Assembly: GCA_027486755.1 (NCBI GenBank)
Contig: JAIXOM010000054.1
Coordinates: forward strand, 1-64,000
Reading direction: 5' to 3'
Length of the DNA: 64,000 nucleotides
Source: Comamonadaceae bacterium
GTDB taxonomy: Bacteria > Pseudomonadota > Gammaproteobacteria > Burkholderiales > Burkholderiaceae_C
This document shows positions 35,258 through 44,541 of the stretch, piece after piece. A program made the position numbers and the translations under genes. The notes beneath the pieces are model-generated. The model had not been told where the DNA came from. It searched no databases and saw only the letters and a program-made list of their open reading frames with translations. Numbering within the stretch: the first letter of the stretch is position 1; each line of letters begins with the position of its first letter.

Positions 35258-35950
35258 TCAAGCCGCGTCCATGCCGTGCCTGGCCTTGATGGGGCCGGTC
35301 TCGGCTGAAGCCCAGTAAGCCAATGCCTGCCTGACCGCCTCGGGCTGAGCCGAGGTGCCGGCCACCGCGCCAGAGAACACCGTCTCGATCTTCGCCGCTT
35401 CAGGCAGCAGGGCCCAGGCAATGCCGGGCAGGTCCATCAGCTCACTGAGCTGCTGAAAGCCCAGCGCCACCTGGCCAGCAGCCACCATCGAGCCCACCGG
35501 TACGCCCGGCGAGGCTTGCACCAGCTTGGCCTGTACCTGCTCGGCAATGCCCCACTGCGAAAAGCGCTGCAGCAGCGCAGTGCCGCTGGGGCCGGTGGAG
35601 TAGCCCACACTGGGCGCGGCCAGCACCGCCGCACGCAGCGCCGCCTCGCTCGAGAGGTCTGGCGCCGCCTGCCCGGCAGGCCAGGCCGCTGCCACGCAGG
35701 AACGCACCAAGTCGACCCGCGAGCCGGCCAGCAGATGGCCCTGCGCCAGCAGACGCTCGATGGCGTCGCTGGCCAGCACCACCACATCGAAGGCCTCGCC
35801 GGCAGCCACCCGCCGCGCCGCATCGACGCCGCCCACCGACTGCATCGCCACCGCTGGCCCACCGCGCTGCTCATGCGCGAGCATCAGGTCGGCGAGCAAG
35901 GCGCGGGTGGCCATGGAAGAAATGCCCAGGAGGGGCTTAGAGGGAGTCAT
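35258..35950 (-). CDS. ModA-like solute-binding-domain protein lacking a signal peptide
   Basis: A 230-residue protein with the type II periplasmic-binding fold of ModA-like molybdate receptors: SSMATRALLADLM at the start, DVVVLASDAIERLLAQGHL, SVGYSTGPSGTALLQRF, and a final QALAYWAS helix. No signal peptide precedes the fold, and an upstream start would overlap the next gene. It may act in the cytoplasm, be a ligand sensor, or have lost its export signal. It is the last gene of a three-gene operon with a dehydrogenase-like protein and a Bug receptor, 6 bp after the former. Molybdate transport seems unlikely without modB and modC. Confidence 0.78.
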   Translation of the reverse strand: MTPSKPLLGISSMATRALLADLMLAHEQRGGPAVAMQSVGGVDAARRVAAGEAFDVVVLASDAIERLLAQGHLLAGSRVDLVRSCVAAAWPAGQAAPDLSSEAALRAAVLAAPSVGYSTGPSGTALLQRFSQWGIAEQVQAKLVQASPGVPVGSMVAAGQVALGFQQLSELMDLPGIAWALLPEAAKIETVFSGAVAGTSAQPEAVRQALAYWASAETGPIKARHGMDAA

Positions 35951-35956
35951 GAAGGT

Positions 35957-36841
35957 TCAGTCTTTCGGCAAACGGTCAGCGTAATCCTGCCAGCGGGCAT
36001 CTTTGGACAGGTCGGCAAACACGCCAGCGGCGGCCAGATCGGCCACCCATTGCTGCTTGTCGGCGATCGGGCCGGTCATGAGCGGGGCAAAGCCGGCTTC
36101 CTGCACCGTGCGCGCAGCCTCACGCATTTCCTCGGCCCGCCGCTGGCCATGCTGGACCACGCGGCTGAAGAAATAGGCGCCTTGCTTGTGCCAATCGATG
36201 CTGGGGAAGGTCTCGGCCAGGGTGGGCAGCACATGCTCTTCAACGCCGTAGCGGCGCGCGGTGGCGTAGCTTTCTATCACCAGCGCCTCCAAGCCCTTGA
36301 TCATGATGCTGCGGCACATCTTGATGGCGCTGGCCACGCCCAGTTGGTCGGAGACCACCCGCGCATCCATGCCCCAGGCCTGCAACACCGGCGCCAGCTC
36401 GGCCGCCTTGGCGCCGCCCAGCAGCATGGGCACCCGGATGCCATAGGGTGGCACGGAAGTCATGACGCCAGCTTCCACATAGTGCCCGCCAGCGGCCTCA
36501 ATGCGTTGGGCGGCCTGCTGCTTGATGCCCGGCGAGGCCGAATTGAGGTCGAGAAAAAATGTCCCCGCCTTCAGATGCGCAGCGGTTTGCTCGGCAACGG
36601 CCAGGGTGTTGGAGGCCGTCACCGCTGAGATGATGAGCTCGGCTTGCGCGCACAACTCAGGCAAGGCAGAAGGCTTGGCCTGTATGCCCTGCGCATGGGC
36701 GAGCAAAGGCTGGGCCTGGGCGGGGTCTTGCAGCTTGAGATCGCTCAGACTAAGGCCTTGAACCTGGGCGCGCAGTCCCGCGGCAAAAATTCGGCCAACC
36801 TCGCCATAGCCGACCAGACCGATTTGCTGAATGCGCTTCAT
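35957..36841 (-). CDS. 6-Phosphogluconate/3-hydroxyisobutyrate dehydrogenase-like protein (DUF1932)
   Basis: A 294-residue NAD(P)-dependent beta-hydroxyacid-dehydrogenase-like protein. The Rossmann motif is GLVGYGEVG, followed by DLNSASPGIKQQAAQRIEAAGGHYVEAGVM in the substrate region and LGGAKAAELAPVL. The conserved catalytic lysine position appears in the IKMCRSIMIKGLEALVIE helix of the C-terminal DUF1932-type domain. It probably reduces or oxidises a hydroxy or oxo acid brought in by the neighbouring Bug receptor. ATG 36841 is chosen over a GTG 12 bp upstream that would overlap the previous stop. Confidence 0.85.
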   Translation of the reverse strand: MKRIQQIGLVGYGEVGRIFAAGLRAQVQGLSLSDLKLQDPAQAQPLLAHAQGIQAKPSALPELCAQAELIISAVTASNTLAVAEQTAAHLKAGTFFLDLNSASPGIKQQAAQRIEAAGGHYVEAGVMTSVPPYGIRVPMLLGGAKAAELAPVLQAWGMDARVVSDQLGVASAIKMCRSIMIKGLEALVIESYATARRYGVEEHVLPTLAETFPSIDWHKQGAYFFSRVVQHGQRRAEEMREAARTVQEAGFAPLMTGPIADKQQWVADLAAAGVFADLSKDARWQDYADRLPKD

Positions 36842-36849
36842 GACCGGGC

Positions 36850-37824
36850 TCACTGCTGCGGGATACGGGCGCGCACGATGACATCGCCCCAGCGCCGCAC
36901 TTCGCTGGCCAGCAATGCCGCGGCCTGCTCGGGCGAGCTCGATTGGGCCTCGACGTTGAGGTCGGCCAGGCGGCGGCGCACATCGGGGTTGGCCAGCGCC
37001 GCCGCCACCTCGCGCTGCAGGCGCTCGATCACCGGCCGCGGCGTACGGGCCGGCGCGGCCAGGCCGTTCCAGCTGGCAGCGACAAAATTGCTCAGGCCGC
37101 TTTCGCGCGCGGTCGGCACGTCGGGCAGCGAGGCTGAGCGCTTTTCGCCGGTGACGGCCAGCACCCGCAGGGCCTTGGCCTGAACCTGCGACATGACCGG
37201 GCCGAGCACCTCAACGGCCGCATCAATCTGGCCGCCGCGCAAAGCAGTGACCACCGCCGGTGTGCCGTTGAAGGGCACGATCTGCGCGTCCACCGCCGCT
37301 GTCGACTTGAACAGCTCGGCCGCCAGGTTCTGGGTGCTGCCGATGTTGATGCTGCCGACATTGAGCTTGCCCGGATTGCTGCGCGCATGGGCGAGTAGTT
37401 CGCCCAAGGTCTTGAAGCGCGAATCGACTGGGACCACGATGGCGATGTCGAAAGTGCCCAGGGTGGAGATGGGCGCAAAGTCCTTGAGGGTGTCAAAGGG
37501 CAGGGACTTGAAAAGGCCCGCGCTCACCGCCGTGCCGTTGGACATCAGCAGCAGGGTGTGACCATCCGGCTCGGACTTGAGCACCGTTTCGGCGGCCACC
37601 ACGCCGCCGGCACCGGGCTTGTTCTCGATCACGACCGACTGGCCCAGCTGTTCGGCCAGCCGGCCGGCGACGGTGCGCGCCGTCAGGTCAGCCACACCGC
37701 CGGCGCCAAAGGGCACGACGATGCGTATGGGCTTGCTGGGAAAAGTCTGCGCATGGGCCGCCGGCCACAGGGCCAGGGCGGTCAGCAGGGCGGGGACAAG
37801 GCGGGACAGATGACGGCGGTTCAT
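36850..37824 (-). CDS. Bug-family (TctC) periplasmic receptor
   Basis: A 324-residue receptor with signal peptide (cleavage near AHAQ), then FPSKPIRIVVPFGAGG and later KSEPDGHTLLLMSNGTAVS and VNVGSIN-like blocks typical of Bug proteins. It is the first gene of the operon 35258-37824 and the second Bug receptor in the window. No membrane permease genes are adjacent. Confidence 0.93.
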   Translation of the reverse strand: MNRRHLSRLVPALLTALALWPAAHAQTFPSKPIRIVVPFGAGGVADLTARTVAGRLAEQLGQSVVIENKPGAGGVVAAETVLKSEPDGHTLLLMSNGTAVSAGLFKSLPFDTLKDFAPISTLGTFDIAIVVPVDSRFKTLGELLAHARSNPGKLNVGSINIGSTQNLAAELFKSTAAVDAQIVPFNGTPAVVTALRGGQIDAAVEVLGPVMSQVQAKALRVLAVTGEKRSASLPDVPTARESGLSNFVAASWNGLAAPARTPRPVIERLQREVAAALANPDVRRRLADLNVEAQSSSPEQAAALLASEVRRWGDVIVRARIPQQ

Positions 37825-37925
37825 GATGGAGGATCCGGAAGAAGGGGGGTTAGAGCCGACTGCGGCTGGTCAAACGCAGGATTCTTGCAGACTGTGACTC
37901 GGCTGGCTGAGCAAGGGCCAGCCGG

Positions 37926-39029
37926 TCACAGATCGTCCAGCACCTGCACCGGTACCCGAGGCGCCAGCGCACACATGAGCTCGTAGCCTATGGTGCCTGC
38001 AGCCGCAGCCACTTCGTCGATGGGCAGGCATGGGCCGGCTGCCGCCTGGCCCCACAGTGTGACCTCGCTGCCGATGCCAGCCTGCGGCGCAGTGCTGAGG
38101 TCGACCGTGATCAGGTCCATGCTGACGCGGCCTAGCAAGCGGCAACGCTGGCCCTCGACCAACACCGGCGTGCCAGTGGGCGCATGACGCGGGTAACCGT
38201 CGGCATAGCCGCAAGCGACCACGCCGATACGCAGCGGCTGTTCGGCCGCAAAGGTCGATCCGTAGCCCACGGTATCGCCCGCGCGCAGCTCCTGCGTGGC
38301 GACCAGGCGCGAATGCAGGCTCATGGCCGGACGCAAATCCCAGGCGCCGGCGTCGCTGGCCAGATGATCGGGGGCGCCGCCATACAGAGCCACGCCAGGG
38401 CGGACCCAGTCGCTGCGGCCCTGCAGGGACTGCACATGGCGCAGCGCAGCGGCGCTGTTGCTCAGGCAGCGCTCACCGGGCAGGTCGGCGGTGATGCGGT
38501 CAAACACCGCCATCTGAGCGGCTATGCCGGGCGGGCCGTCGGCGTCGCTGAAGTGGGTGCTGTGGCAGATATCGTCGACCTGCGGCAAGGCCTGCAGTCT
38601 GACCCAGGCCGCACGATAGCGTTCGGGCGCAAAGCCCAGGCGGTTCATGCCTGAATTCAATTTGAGGAACACCCGCTGCTGACGCGCGCTCTTGTGCGCG
38701 GCCAGCATCTCGATTTGCTCGGTGCAATGGACCACGTGCCAGAGGTCCAGCCTTGAGCACAGCTCCAGATCGCGCGCCTCAAAACAGCCCTCGAGCAGCA
38801 AGATGGGCCCACGCCAGCCCAGGGCCCGCACGCGCTCGGCTTCGGTCAGATCCAGCAGGGCGAAGCCTTCGGTGCTGCGCAGGGCCTCGAACACCCGCTC
38901 AATGCCGTGGCCATAGGCGTCGGCCTTGACCACCGCCCACACCTTGGCATCGCCAGTGAACTGGCGCAACCGTGCCAGGTTGTGGCGCAGGTGTCGGCGG
39001 TCTATGGTGGCCAGAATCGGGCGAGGCAT
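37926..39029 (-). CDS. alr: Alanine racemase
   Basis: A 367-residue PLP enzyme making D-alanine for peptidoglycan. The PLP lysine is Lys35 in [10 protein letters not shown], and the second catalytic base is the Tyr of VGYGSTF near residue 260. [10 protein letters not shown] and [11 protein letters not shown] are further signatures. Start ATG 39029 gives the normal length (about 360-370). It is divergent from lplT, an order common in Burkholderiales. Confidence 0.97.
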   Translation of the reverse strand: MPRPILATIDRRHLRHNLARLRQFTGDAKVWAVVKADAYGHGIERVFEALRSTEGFALLDLTEAERVRALGWRGPILLLEGCFEARDLELCSRLDLWHVVHCTEQIEMLAAHKSARQQRVFLKLNSGMNRLGFAPERYRAAWVRLQALPQVDDICHSTHFSDADGPPGIAAQMAVFDRITADLPGERCLSNSAAALRHVQSLQGRSDWVRPGVALYGGAPDHLASDAGAWDLRPAMSLHSRLVATQELRAGDTVGYGSTFAAEQPLRIGVVACGYADGYPRHAPTGTPVLVEGQRCRLLGRVSMDLITVDLSTAPQAGIGSEVTLWGQAAAGPCLPIDEVAAAAGTIGYELMCALAPRVPVQVLDDL

Positions 39030-39257
39030 GGCTTTGGGCGATTGGGGAAAACGGCCGCCCGGCAAGCTGACCCGGTGGCAGCGGCGTTTACCGTGAAAAA
39101 CCCAGGCGGGCAAAAGGAGCGAAATCCGGATTTTGGCACCTGCGCCCGTGCTATAAACCGGGAACTTTCATCCCGGGCCCATTTTTTTGCAATCCCGAAA
39201 TCCGGCTTAGGCCCCAAAAGCCGGCACTCGATACCAGGCCCTGCTCACTACCCTCCC
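39030..39257. promoter_or_regulatory. alr/lplT divergent region with palindrome, direct repeat and T-tailed hairpin
   Basis: This region holds a perfect 12-bp palindrome AAATCCGGATTT (39122-39133). CGAAATCCGG occurs at 39120-39129 and again at 39196-39205, 76 bp apart. Between them is a hairpin CCGGGA (39158-39163) / TCCCGG (39171-39176) followed by seven Ts (39182-39188), which on the plus strand looks like an intrinsic terminator or attenuator ahead of lplT. TATAAA at 39152-39157 is -10-like. Confidence 0.45.
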
Positions 39258-40538
39258 ATGAAACGCGGCTTCTACACCATCATGGCAGCGCAGTTTTTCA
39301 GCTCGCTGGCTGATAACGCCCTGTTCGTCGTCGCGGTCGAACTGCTGCGCACAGCCGGTGCGCCGAAGTGGCAGCCCGCTGCGCTGGTGCCGATGTTCGC
39401 TTTGTTTTATGTGATCCTGGCGCCCTTCGTCGGCGCCTATGCCGATGCCCGTCCCAAGGGACGGGTGATGTTCAGCAGTAACGCGATCAAGGTCGTCGGC
39501 TGCCTGGCCATGTTGTTTTCTGCCCACCCGCTGCTGGCCTACGCGGTGGTGGGCTTGGGGGCGGCGGCCTATTCGCCGGCCAAATACGGCATCCTGACCG
39601 AACTGCTGCCGGCCTCGCAGCTGGTCAAAGCCAATGGCTGGATCGAGGGCCTGACCATCGCCTCTATTATTTTGGGCGTGCTGCTGGGCGGCCAGCTGGT
39701 GGGGCCCAACATCTCGGGCGTGCTGCTGAGCTTTGACCTGCCGGCTTTAGACACCGGCATTGACACGCCGCCCGAGGCGGCGCTGGTGACGCTGATTGCG
39801 GTCTACGCCCTGGCCGCGTGGTTTAACACGCGCATTCCCAAAACCGGTGTGGAAATGCGTCCCATGCCCAGAAATTACCTGCAACTGCTGCCCGATTTCT
39901 GGCAATGCAACACCGCGTTGTGGCGCGACAAGCTGGGCCAAATCTCACTGGCCACCACCACTTTGTTTTGGGGCGTCTCGGGCAATCTGCGCTATATCGT
40001 GCTGGCTTGGGCCGCGGCAGCCTTGGGCTACGGCACCACACAAGCATCGTCGCTGGTGGGTGTGGTGGCCATCGGTACGGCGGTGGGCGCGGTGGTTGCC
40101 TCGGTGCGCACCCGTCTGGACCAGGCCACCAGCCTGATGCCGCTGGGCATAGGCATGGGCCTGCTGGTGATCCTGATGAACTTCATTGACAACGTCTGGG
40201 TGGCCGCCCCCTTTCTGATTCTGCTCGGCGGCCTCGGCGGTTTTCTGGTGGTGCCCATGAATGCGCTACTGCAGCACCGCGGCCATAACCTGATGGGCGC
40301 CGGTCGGTCGATCGCGGTGCAAAACTTCAATGAGCAGGCCTGCATCCTGGTGCTGGGTGCGTTTTATGCGCTATCGACCGGCCTGGGCATGTCGGCCTTT
40401 GGCGCGATCACAGCCTTTGGTGTGGTGGTGGCCGGCTTCATGTGGGTCATCCAGCGCTGGCACCGCAGCAATCTGATTCATCACGCCGACGAAGTGCAGG
40501 CGCTGCTGGCGATAGCCCGCAGCGACAAATCGCACTGA
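39258..40538 (+). CDS. lplT: Lysophospholipid transporter LplT
   Basis: A 426-residue MFS protein with about 12 helices, flipping lysophosphatidylethanolamine inward for re-acylation. MKRGFYTIMAAQFFSSLADNALFVVAVELL and GAAAYSPAKYGILTELLP are typical LplT segments, as is FLVVPMNALLQHRGH. The start is ATG 39258, where the family N-terminus begins; the open frame extends upstream without similarity. The acyltransferase partner (Aas) is not fused or adjacent here. Confidence 0.93.
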   Translation: MKRGFYTIMAAQFFSSLADNALFVVAVELLRTAGAPKWQPAALVPMFALFYVILAPFVGAYADARPKGRVMFSSNAIKVVGCLAMLFSAHPLLAYAVVGLGAAAYSPAKYGILTELLPASQLVKANGWIEGLTIASIILGVLLGGQLVGPNISGVLLSFDLPALDTGIDTPPEAALVTLIAVYALAAWFNTRIPKTGVEMRPMPRNYLQLLPDFWQCNTALWRDKLGQISLATTTLFWGVSGNLRYIVLAWAAAALGYGTTQASSLVGVVAIGTAVGAVVASVRTRLDQATSLMPLGIGMGLLVILMNFIDNVWVAAPFLILLGGLGGFLVVPMNALLQHRGHNLMGAGRSIAVQNFNEQACILVLGAFYALSTGLGMSAFGAITAFGVVVAGFMWVIQRWHRSNLIHHADEVQALLAIARSDKSH

Positions 40539-40592
40539 GCCGGCGGTGAACGCAGGCCACACTGGGGCGCTAGCCCCCTACCCCTTCTGGCC

Positions 40593-41522
40593 ATGACGGC
40601 ACCTCAAGACACCCCCTCCAGCGCGAGCGCTGCGCTACCCGGCGGCACGCCGCTGCTGGCGGTGGGCTGCCTGGTGATCAATGCGCTGGTCTGGGGCCTG
40701 TCCTGGTGGCCGTTTCGGCAGTTGCAGGAGCGGGGTCTGCATCCGCTGTGGTCGACCGCGCTGGTCTATGCGGCGGCGGTGGTGTGCGTTCTAGCCTGGC
40801 GGCCGCTGGCCTGGCGAGAACTGTTTCGCCATCCCGGGCTGTGGCTGCTGCTGGCTGCGGCCGGCATCACCAATGTGGGCTTTAACTGGGCCGTCAGCGT
40901 CGGCGATGTAGTGCGGGTGGTGCTGCTGTTTTACCTGATGCCGGCCTGGTCCATCCTGCTGGCCTGGCCGCTGCTGGGCGAGCGGCCCTCCCGGGCGGCG
41001 CTACTGCGCCTGCTGCTGGCCCTGGCGGGCGTGGTGGTGGTGCTCAAATCGCCCGACTCCCCCTGGCCCGTGCCCAGCAGCAGCTCGGACTGGCTGGCGG
41101 TGGTCGGCGGGCTGTCGTTTGCGCTGACCAATATCTTGCTGCGCCGGCTGGGAGGCACGCCCAGCGAGGGCCGCATGCTGGCCATGTTCGGCGGCGGCGC
41201 GGTACTGGCCTTGGCGGCGGCGGCCCTGGGTATGGGTTTGGGCCTGGTCAGCCCGCCCGCCATGGGGCCCGGCGGCTGGCCGATTGCGGTCGGCCTGTGC
41301 CTGGCCTTTTTGGTGAGCAATCTGGCGCTGCAATACGGCGCGGCGCGGCTGGCTGCGGGCACCACAGCCCTGGTCATGCTGACTGAAATTCTGTTTGCCA
41401 GCCTCTCCTCGGCCTGGCTGGGCGCCGCCCAGATCGACGCCCGTACCCTGATCGGCGGAGCTCTCATCATCGTGGCGGCCCTGCTGGCAGCCTTGCAGCC
41501 CAGTAAGCCTGGCAGTGCCTGA
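40593..41522 (+). CDS. EamA/DMT-family transporter
   Basis: A 309-residue ten-helix protein with two EamA repeats (about residues 24-150 and 170-305). Repeat one contains VWGLSWWPFRQLQERGLHPLWSTALVY and GDVVRVVLLFYLMPAWSILLAWPLLGE. Repeat two has NLALQYGAARLAAGTTALVMLTEILFASLSSAWLG. It is the third DMT exporter in the window. Substrate unknown. Confidence 0.88.
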   Translation: MTAPQDTPSSASAALPGGTPLLAVGCLVINALVWGLSWWPFRQLQERGLHPLWSTALVYAAAVVCVLAWRPLAWRELFRHPGLWLLLAAAGITNVGFNWAVSVGDVVRVVLLFYLMPAWSILLAWPLLGERPSRAALLRLLLALAGVVVVLKSPDSPWPVPSSSSDWLAVVGGLSFALTNILLRRLGGTPSEGRMLAMFGGGAVLALAAAALGMGLGLVSPPAMGPGGWPIAVGLCLAFLVSNLALQYGAARLAAGTTALVMLTEILFASLSSAWLGAAQIDARTLIGGALIIVAALLAALQPSKPGSA

Positions 41523-41608
41523 GCCCTTGGGCAGGGCTTTTGGCTGGGCTGCGGCCAGGCATTGACCTGCAGCGGCACAATGCAAAATACCCCGACCCAG
41601 GAGCCCCC

Positions 41609-42094
41609 ATGAGCACGATGTACGACTTTAGCGCCCGCCAAATCGACGGGCAGGAATTGGCGCTGAGCAGCCTCAAAGGTCAGGTGGTGTTGGTGGTCAA
41701 TACGGCCAGCGCCTGTGGCTTCACGCCGCAGTTCGCCGGGCTGCAGCAACTGCACGAGCGCTACGGCCAAAAGGGTGTGAGCGTGATTGGTTTTCCCTGC
41801 AACCAGTTCGGCGGTCAGGACCCCAAGCCCGAGGGAGAGATCCTGAGCTTTTGCCAAAAGAACTATGGCGTGAGCTTTCCGATGATGGCCAAGGTCGAGG
41901 TCAATGGCGCGGGCGCGCATCCGCTGTTTCAGTGGCTGACTCGCGGCGCGCCCGGCATCCTGGGCACGCAGGCGATCAAATGGAATTTCACCAAGTTCCT
42001 GATCGGCAAGGACGGGCAGGTAATCAAGCGCTACGGCTCGATGGACAAGCCCGAAGCGCTGGCCAGCGACATTGAGGCGGCGCTGGCCGCCTGA
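41609..42094 (+). CDS. Glutathione peroxidase family protein
   Basis: A 161-residue thiol peroxidase of the GPx family. The peroxidatic Cys36 lies in NTASACGFTPQF (Cys rather than selenocysteine), with Gln66 in FPCNQFGGQ and the Trp/Asn of KWNFTKFLI completing the catalytic tetrad. Bacterial Cys-GPx enzymes usually use thioredoxin. CCAGGAG precedes ATG 41609. It stands alone between a DMT gene and mtnN (convergent). Confidence 0.94.
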   Translation: MSTMYDFSARQIDGQELALSSLKGQVVLVVNTASACGFTPQFAGLQQLHERYGQKGVSVIGFPCNQFGGQDPKPEGEILSFCQKNYGVSFPMMAKVEVNGAGAHPLFQWLTRGAPGILGTQAIKWNFTKFLIGKDGQVIKRYGSMDKPEALASDIEAALAA

Positions 42095-42103
42095 GCGCTC
42101 TGA

Positions 42104-42880
42104 TCAGCGCCGATGGCGGGCCGGATCGCCCAGGCCAATCAGCAGGCGGCTGACGATGGCCTGCGCATAGCGGCTGGCCACCTGGCTCACGAACTCGGCA
42201 AAGTCGCGGTGGGCACTGTCGTCAGCCCGGTCAGAGACGGTGCGCATGGCGGCATAAGGCAGCCCATGGTCGGCGCAGACCTGGGCCACGGCCGCGCCCT
42301 CCATCTCGACCGCCAGCGCTGCATGGCCGGCCTGCTGCAGGCGCTGGCGCAGCGCCCCGACTTCGCCCGCGCCGCTGACAAAGCGATCACCGCTGACGAT
42401 CAGGCCCTGATGCACGCTGGCCTGCGCAAATTCGCCAGCCAGCGCCTGCTGCGCCGCCTGCCGCAAGGCGGCGCTCAAGTCCTCGTGGCAAACGAAGCGG
42501 GCACGGCCATAGGCGGGCACCTCGTAGCGGGGAAAGAGCGGCGAGACGTCGAGGTCGTGCTGCAAAAAATCCTGCGCCACCACCACGTCGCCGACCTGCA
42601 CCTGATCGGCCAGCGCGCCTGCCACGCCGGTAAAGACAATAGCGCCCGCATCAAAGCGCTCGATCAGCGTGGCCGCCGTCATGGCTGCCGAAACCTTGCC
42701 GATGCGCGAGACAGTGAGCACCACAGCCAGACCGTGCAGGCGGCCGAGCCAGAAGATGCGGCCGGCGTGTTCCACGCGCTCGGGCTGCTCCAGGTGGTCG
42801 ATCAGCCCGCGCTGCTCGTCGACCAAGGCACTGAGAATGGCCAGCCGCTGCCCGGCTTGCCACCAAGGCCCAGCGCTCAT
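42104..42880 (-). CDS. mtnN: 5'-Methylthioadenosine/S-adenosylhomocysteine nucleosidase
   Basis: A 258-residue nucleoside phosphorylase-fold enzyme that cleaves adenine from MTA and SAH for methionine and autoinducer metabolism. Motifs: ILSALVDEQRGLIDHL, SRIGKVSAAMTAATLI, FTGVAGAL, VEMEGAAVAQV (substrate-binding Met-Glu) and RTVSDRADDSA with the catalytic Asp. It overlaps the holA stop by four bases (start 42880), so it is translated from the holA mRNA. Confidence 0.92.
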   Translation of the reverse strand: MSAGPWWQAGQRLAILSALVDEQRGLIDHLEQPERVEHAGRIFWLGRLHGLAVVLTVSRIGKVSAAMTAATLIERFDAGAIVFTGVAGALADQVQVGDVVVAQDFLQHDLDVSPLFPRYEVPAYGRARFVCHEDLSAALRQAAQQALAGEFAQASVHQGLIVSGDRFVSGAGEVGALRQRLQQAGHAALAVEMEGAAVAQVCADHGLPYAAMRTVSDRADDSAHRDFAEFVSQVASRYAQAIVSRLLIGLGDPARHRR

Positions 42881-43962
42881 GCTGGCCGATGGGCGCGGGC
42901 AGTACCGCGGCCGCCCTGGGCACATTGCTGGCACAGCTGCATGGCCAGTCGGTGCAGAGCCTGCCAGGCATCCAAGGGCCAGTCGGGCTGGCGCAGGCCC
43001 TTGGCTATGCCATCGACCTTGTGCGCGGCCTCCAGCAGCTGGGCCAGGGCGCTGGCACTGAGGTGCGGCAGCACGCGTTCAAACAGGCGCTCCTTCATGC
43101 CCCAGACCCGGTTTTCGCGCAGCGCCATCGGCAGCGGTCGGCCATCGGCAATGGCGTCTTTGACCCGCTTGAGGCTGCGTATGTCTTCAGCCAGCGCCCA
43201 GTGCACCAGCACCTCCGACTCACCTTCGGCCCGCAGACCATCGATCATGCGCTGCACCCGCAGCGCCTGACCGGCCAGCACCGCCTCGGACAATTTAAAA
43301 ACGTCGTAGCGGGCCACGTTGAGCACCGCCGCCTCGATCTGCGCCAGACTCAGGGGGCCGGCCGGGTAGAGCAGGCCCAGCTTTTGAATCTCCTGGTGCG
43401 CCGCCAGCAAATTGCCTTCGACCCGGTCGGCAAAAAAGCTCAGCGCATGCTGACCCTCGTCACCAGAAGCCACCCGCTGACCCTGCTGGGCCAGGCGCTG
43501 GGCGATCCATTGCGGCAGCGCTGAGCGCTCAATGGCCTCGATCTGCAGGCACACCCCGCCGCCCTCCAAGGCTGAAAACCAGGCTCCTGTACGGGTGGCC
43601 TTGTCCAGCTTGGGCAGCAGCACCAGTGCCAGCGTGGCATCCTGGCCTTGCAGCGCCTCGGTCAGCTCGACCAAGGCAGCGCCGCCGTCCTTGCCGGGCT
43701 TGCCGCTGGGGATGCGCACTTCGAGCATCTGGCGGTCGGCAAACAAGCTCATGGAACTACAGGCGGCCAGCACCGCGCTCCAGTCGAAATGGGCGCCCAT
43801 CACGGTGTGTACGCTGCGCTCGGTATAGCCCTGGGCCCGGGCGGCCTTGCGTATGGCGTCGGCCGCCTCCTGCTGCAGCAGCGGCTCGTCGCCATGGAGG
43901 ACATAGAGACTGCGCAGCCCACGTTCGAGATGGGCACTCAGTTGGGCGGGGGCCAGTTGCAT
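42877..43962 (-). CDS. holA: DNA polymerase III delta subunit
   Basis: A 361-residue clamp-loader subunit that opens the beta sliding clamp. LYVLHGDEPLLQQEAADAIR at the N-terminus and RKGVW-type elements in the C-terminal collar (ENRVWGMKERLFERVLPHL) support it, with LNVARYDVFKLSEAVLAG in the middle. ATG 43962 fits the family start. It follows lptE after 49 bp, the order leuS-lptE-holA usual in proteobacteria. Confidence 0.94.
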   Translation of the reverse strand: MQLAPAQLSAHLERGLRSLYVLHGDEPLLQQEAADAIRKAARAQGYTERSVHTVMGAHFDWSAVLAACSSMSLFADRQMLEVRIPSGKPGKDGGAALVELTEALQGQDATLALVLLPKLDKATRTGAWFSALEGGGVCLQIEAIERSALPQWIAQRLAQQGQRVASGDEGQHALSFFADRVEGNLLAAHQEIQKLGLLYPAGPLSLAQIEAAVLNVARYDVFKLSEAVLAGQALRVQRMIDGLRAEGESEVLVHWALAEDIRSLKRVKDAIADGRPLPMALRENRVWGMKERLFERVLPHLSASALAQLLEAAHKVDGIAKGLRQPDWPLDAWQALHRLAMQLCQQCAQGGRGTARAHRPA

Positions 43963-44011
43963 GAGCGCAATTGTAGGCAAAGGGGTAGGTAAACGAATAG
44001 GGAAAGGGCGC

Positions 44012-44536
44012 TCAGCGCTCGGGCGGCATGGCACCGGCACTCAGGCTGGTGACGGCGGCCAGGCGGCGCATCAATTGCTGCACCATGTCGCTGCGCATAT
44101 CGCGGTAGAGCAGCACCTCTTCCTCTTCCTTGGCCAGGGCCGCGGTTTCGGCAAAGCCGATTTCGCGCTGCAGCAGCAATTCGGTCTCGGGAATCAGCTC
44201 GCGGCCGGCAGGGGTGATGAGCCGATAGCGCAGACGCAGGCGCAGCACGAATTCACGCACCTGACCCGCGGCGTTCAGGCCGGCCACCACCTTCTCGCGC
44301 TGCTCGGAGCGCAGGTCCAAAATCACATCGGCGCCAGCGCGCTGCGCTGCAGCCGTCAGCACCCGCAGTTCGGGATTGAGCTGCAGCGCGCGGATGAGCT
44401 GCGGGCCCAGGCTTGAGCCCTCGGGCATCTGCAAATAGATGCTTCGGAACGCGAAATTGGGCGCCTGCCGCAAGGCAAAGCCGCAACCGACCAGCAGCGC
44501 CAGCGGGGCGGACAGGACGAGCATGCGGCGCTGCAT
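44012..44536 (-). CDS. lptE: LPS-assembly lipoprotein LptE
   Basis: A 174-residue outer-membrane lipoprotein that plugs LptD during LPS insertion. The lipobox is LLVGC|G, followed by FALRQAPNFAFRSIYLQMPEGSSLG, the expected start of mature LptE. A highly acidic KEEEEVLLYRDMRSDMVQQLMRRLAAV helix ends the fold. Its place 5 bp after leuS is conserved. Confidence 0.94.
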   Translation of the reverse strand: MQRRMLVLSAPLALLVGCGFALRQAPNFAFRSIYLQMPEGSSLGPQLIRALQLNPELRVLTAAAQRAGADVILDLRSEQREKVVAGLNAAGQVREFVLRLRLRYRLITPAGRELIPETELLLQREIGFAETAALAKEEEEVLLYRDMRSDMVQQLMRRLAAVTSLSAGAMPPER

Positions 44537-44541
44537 GGCGC

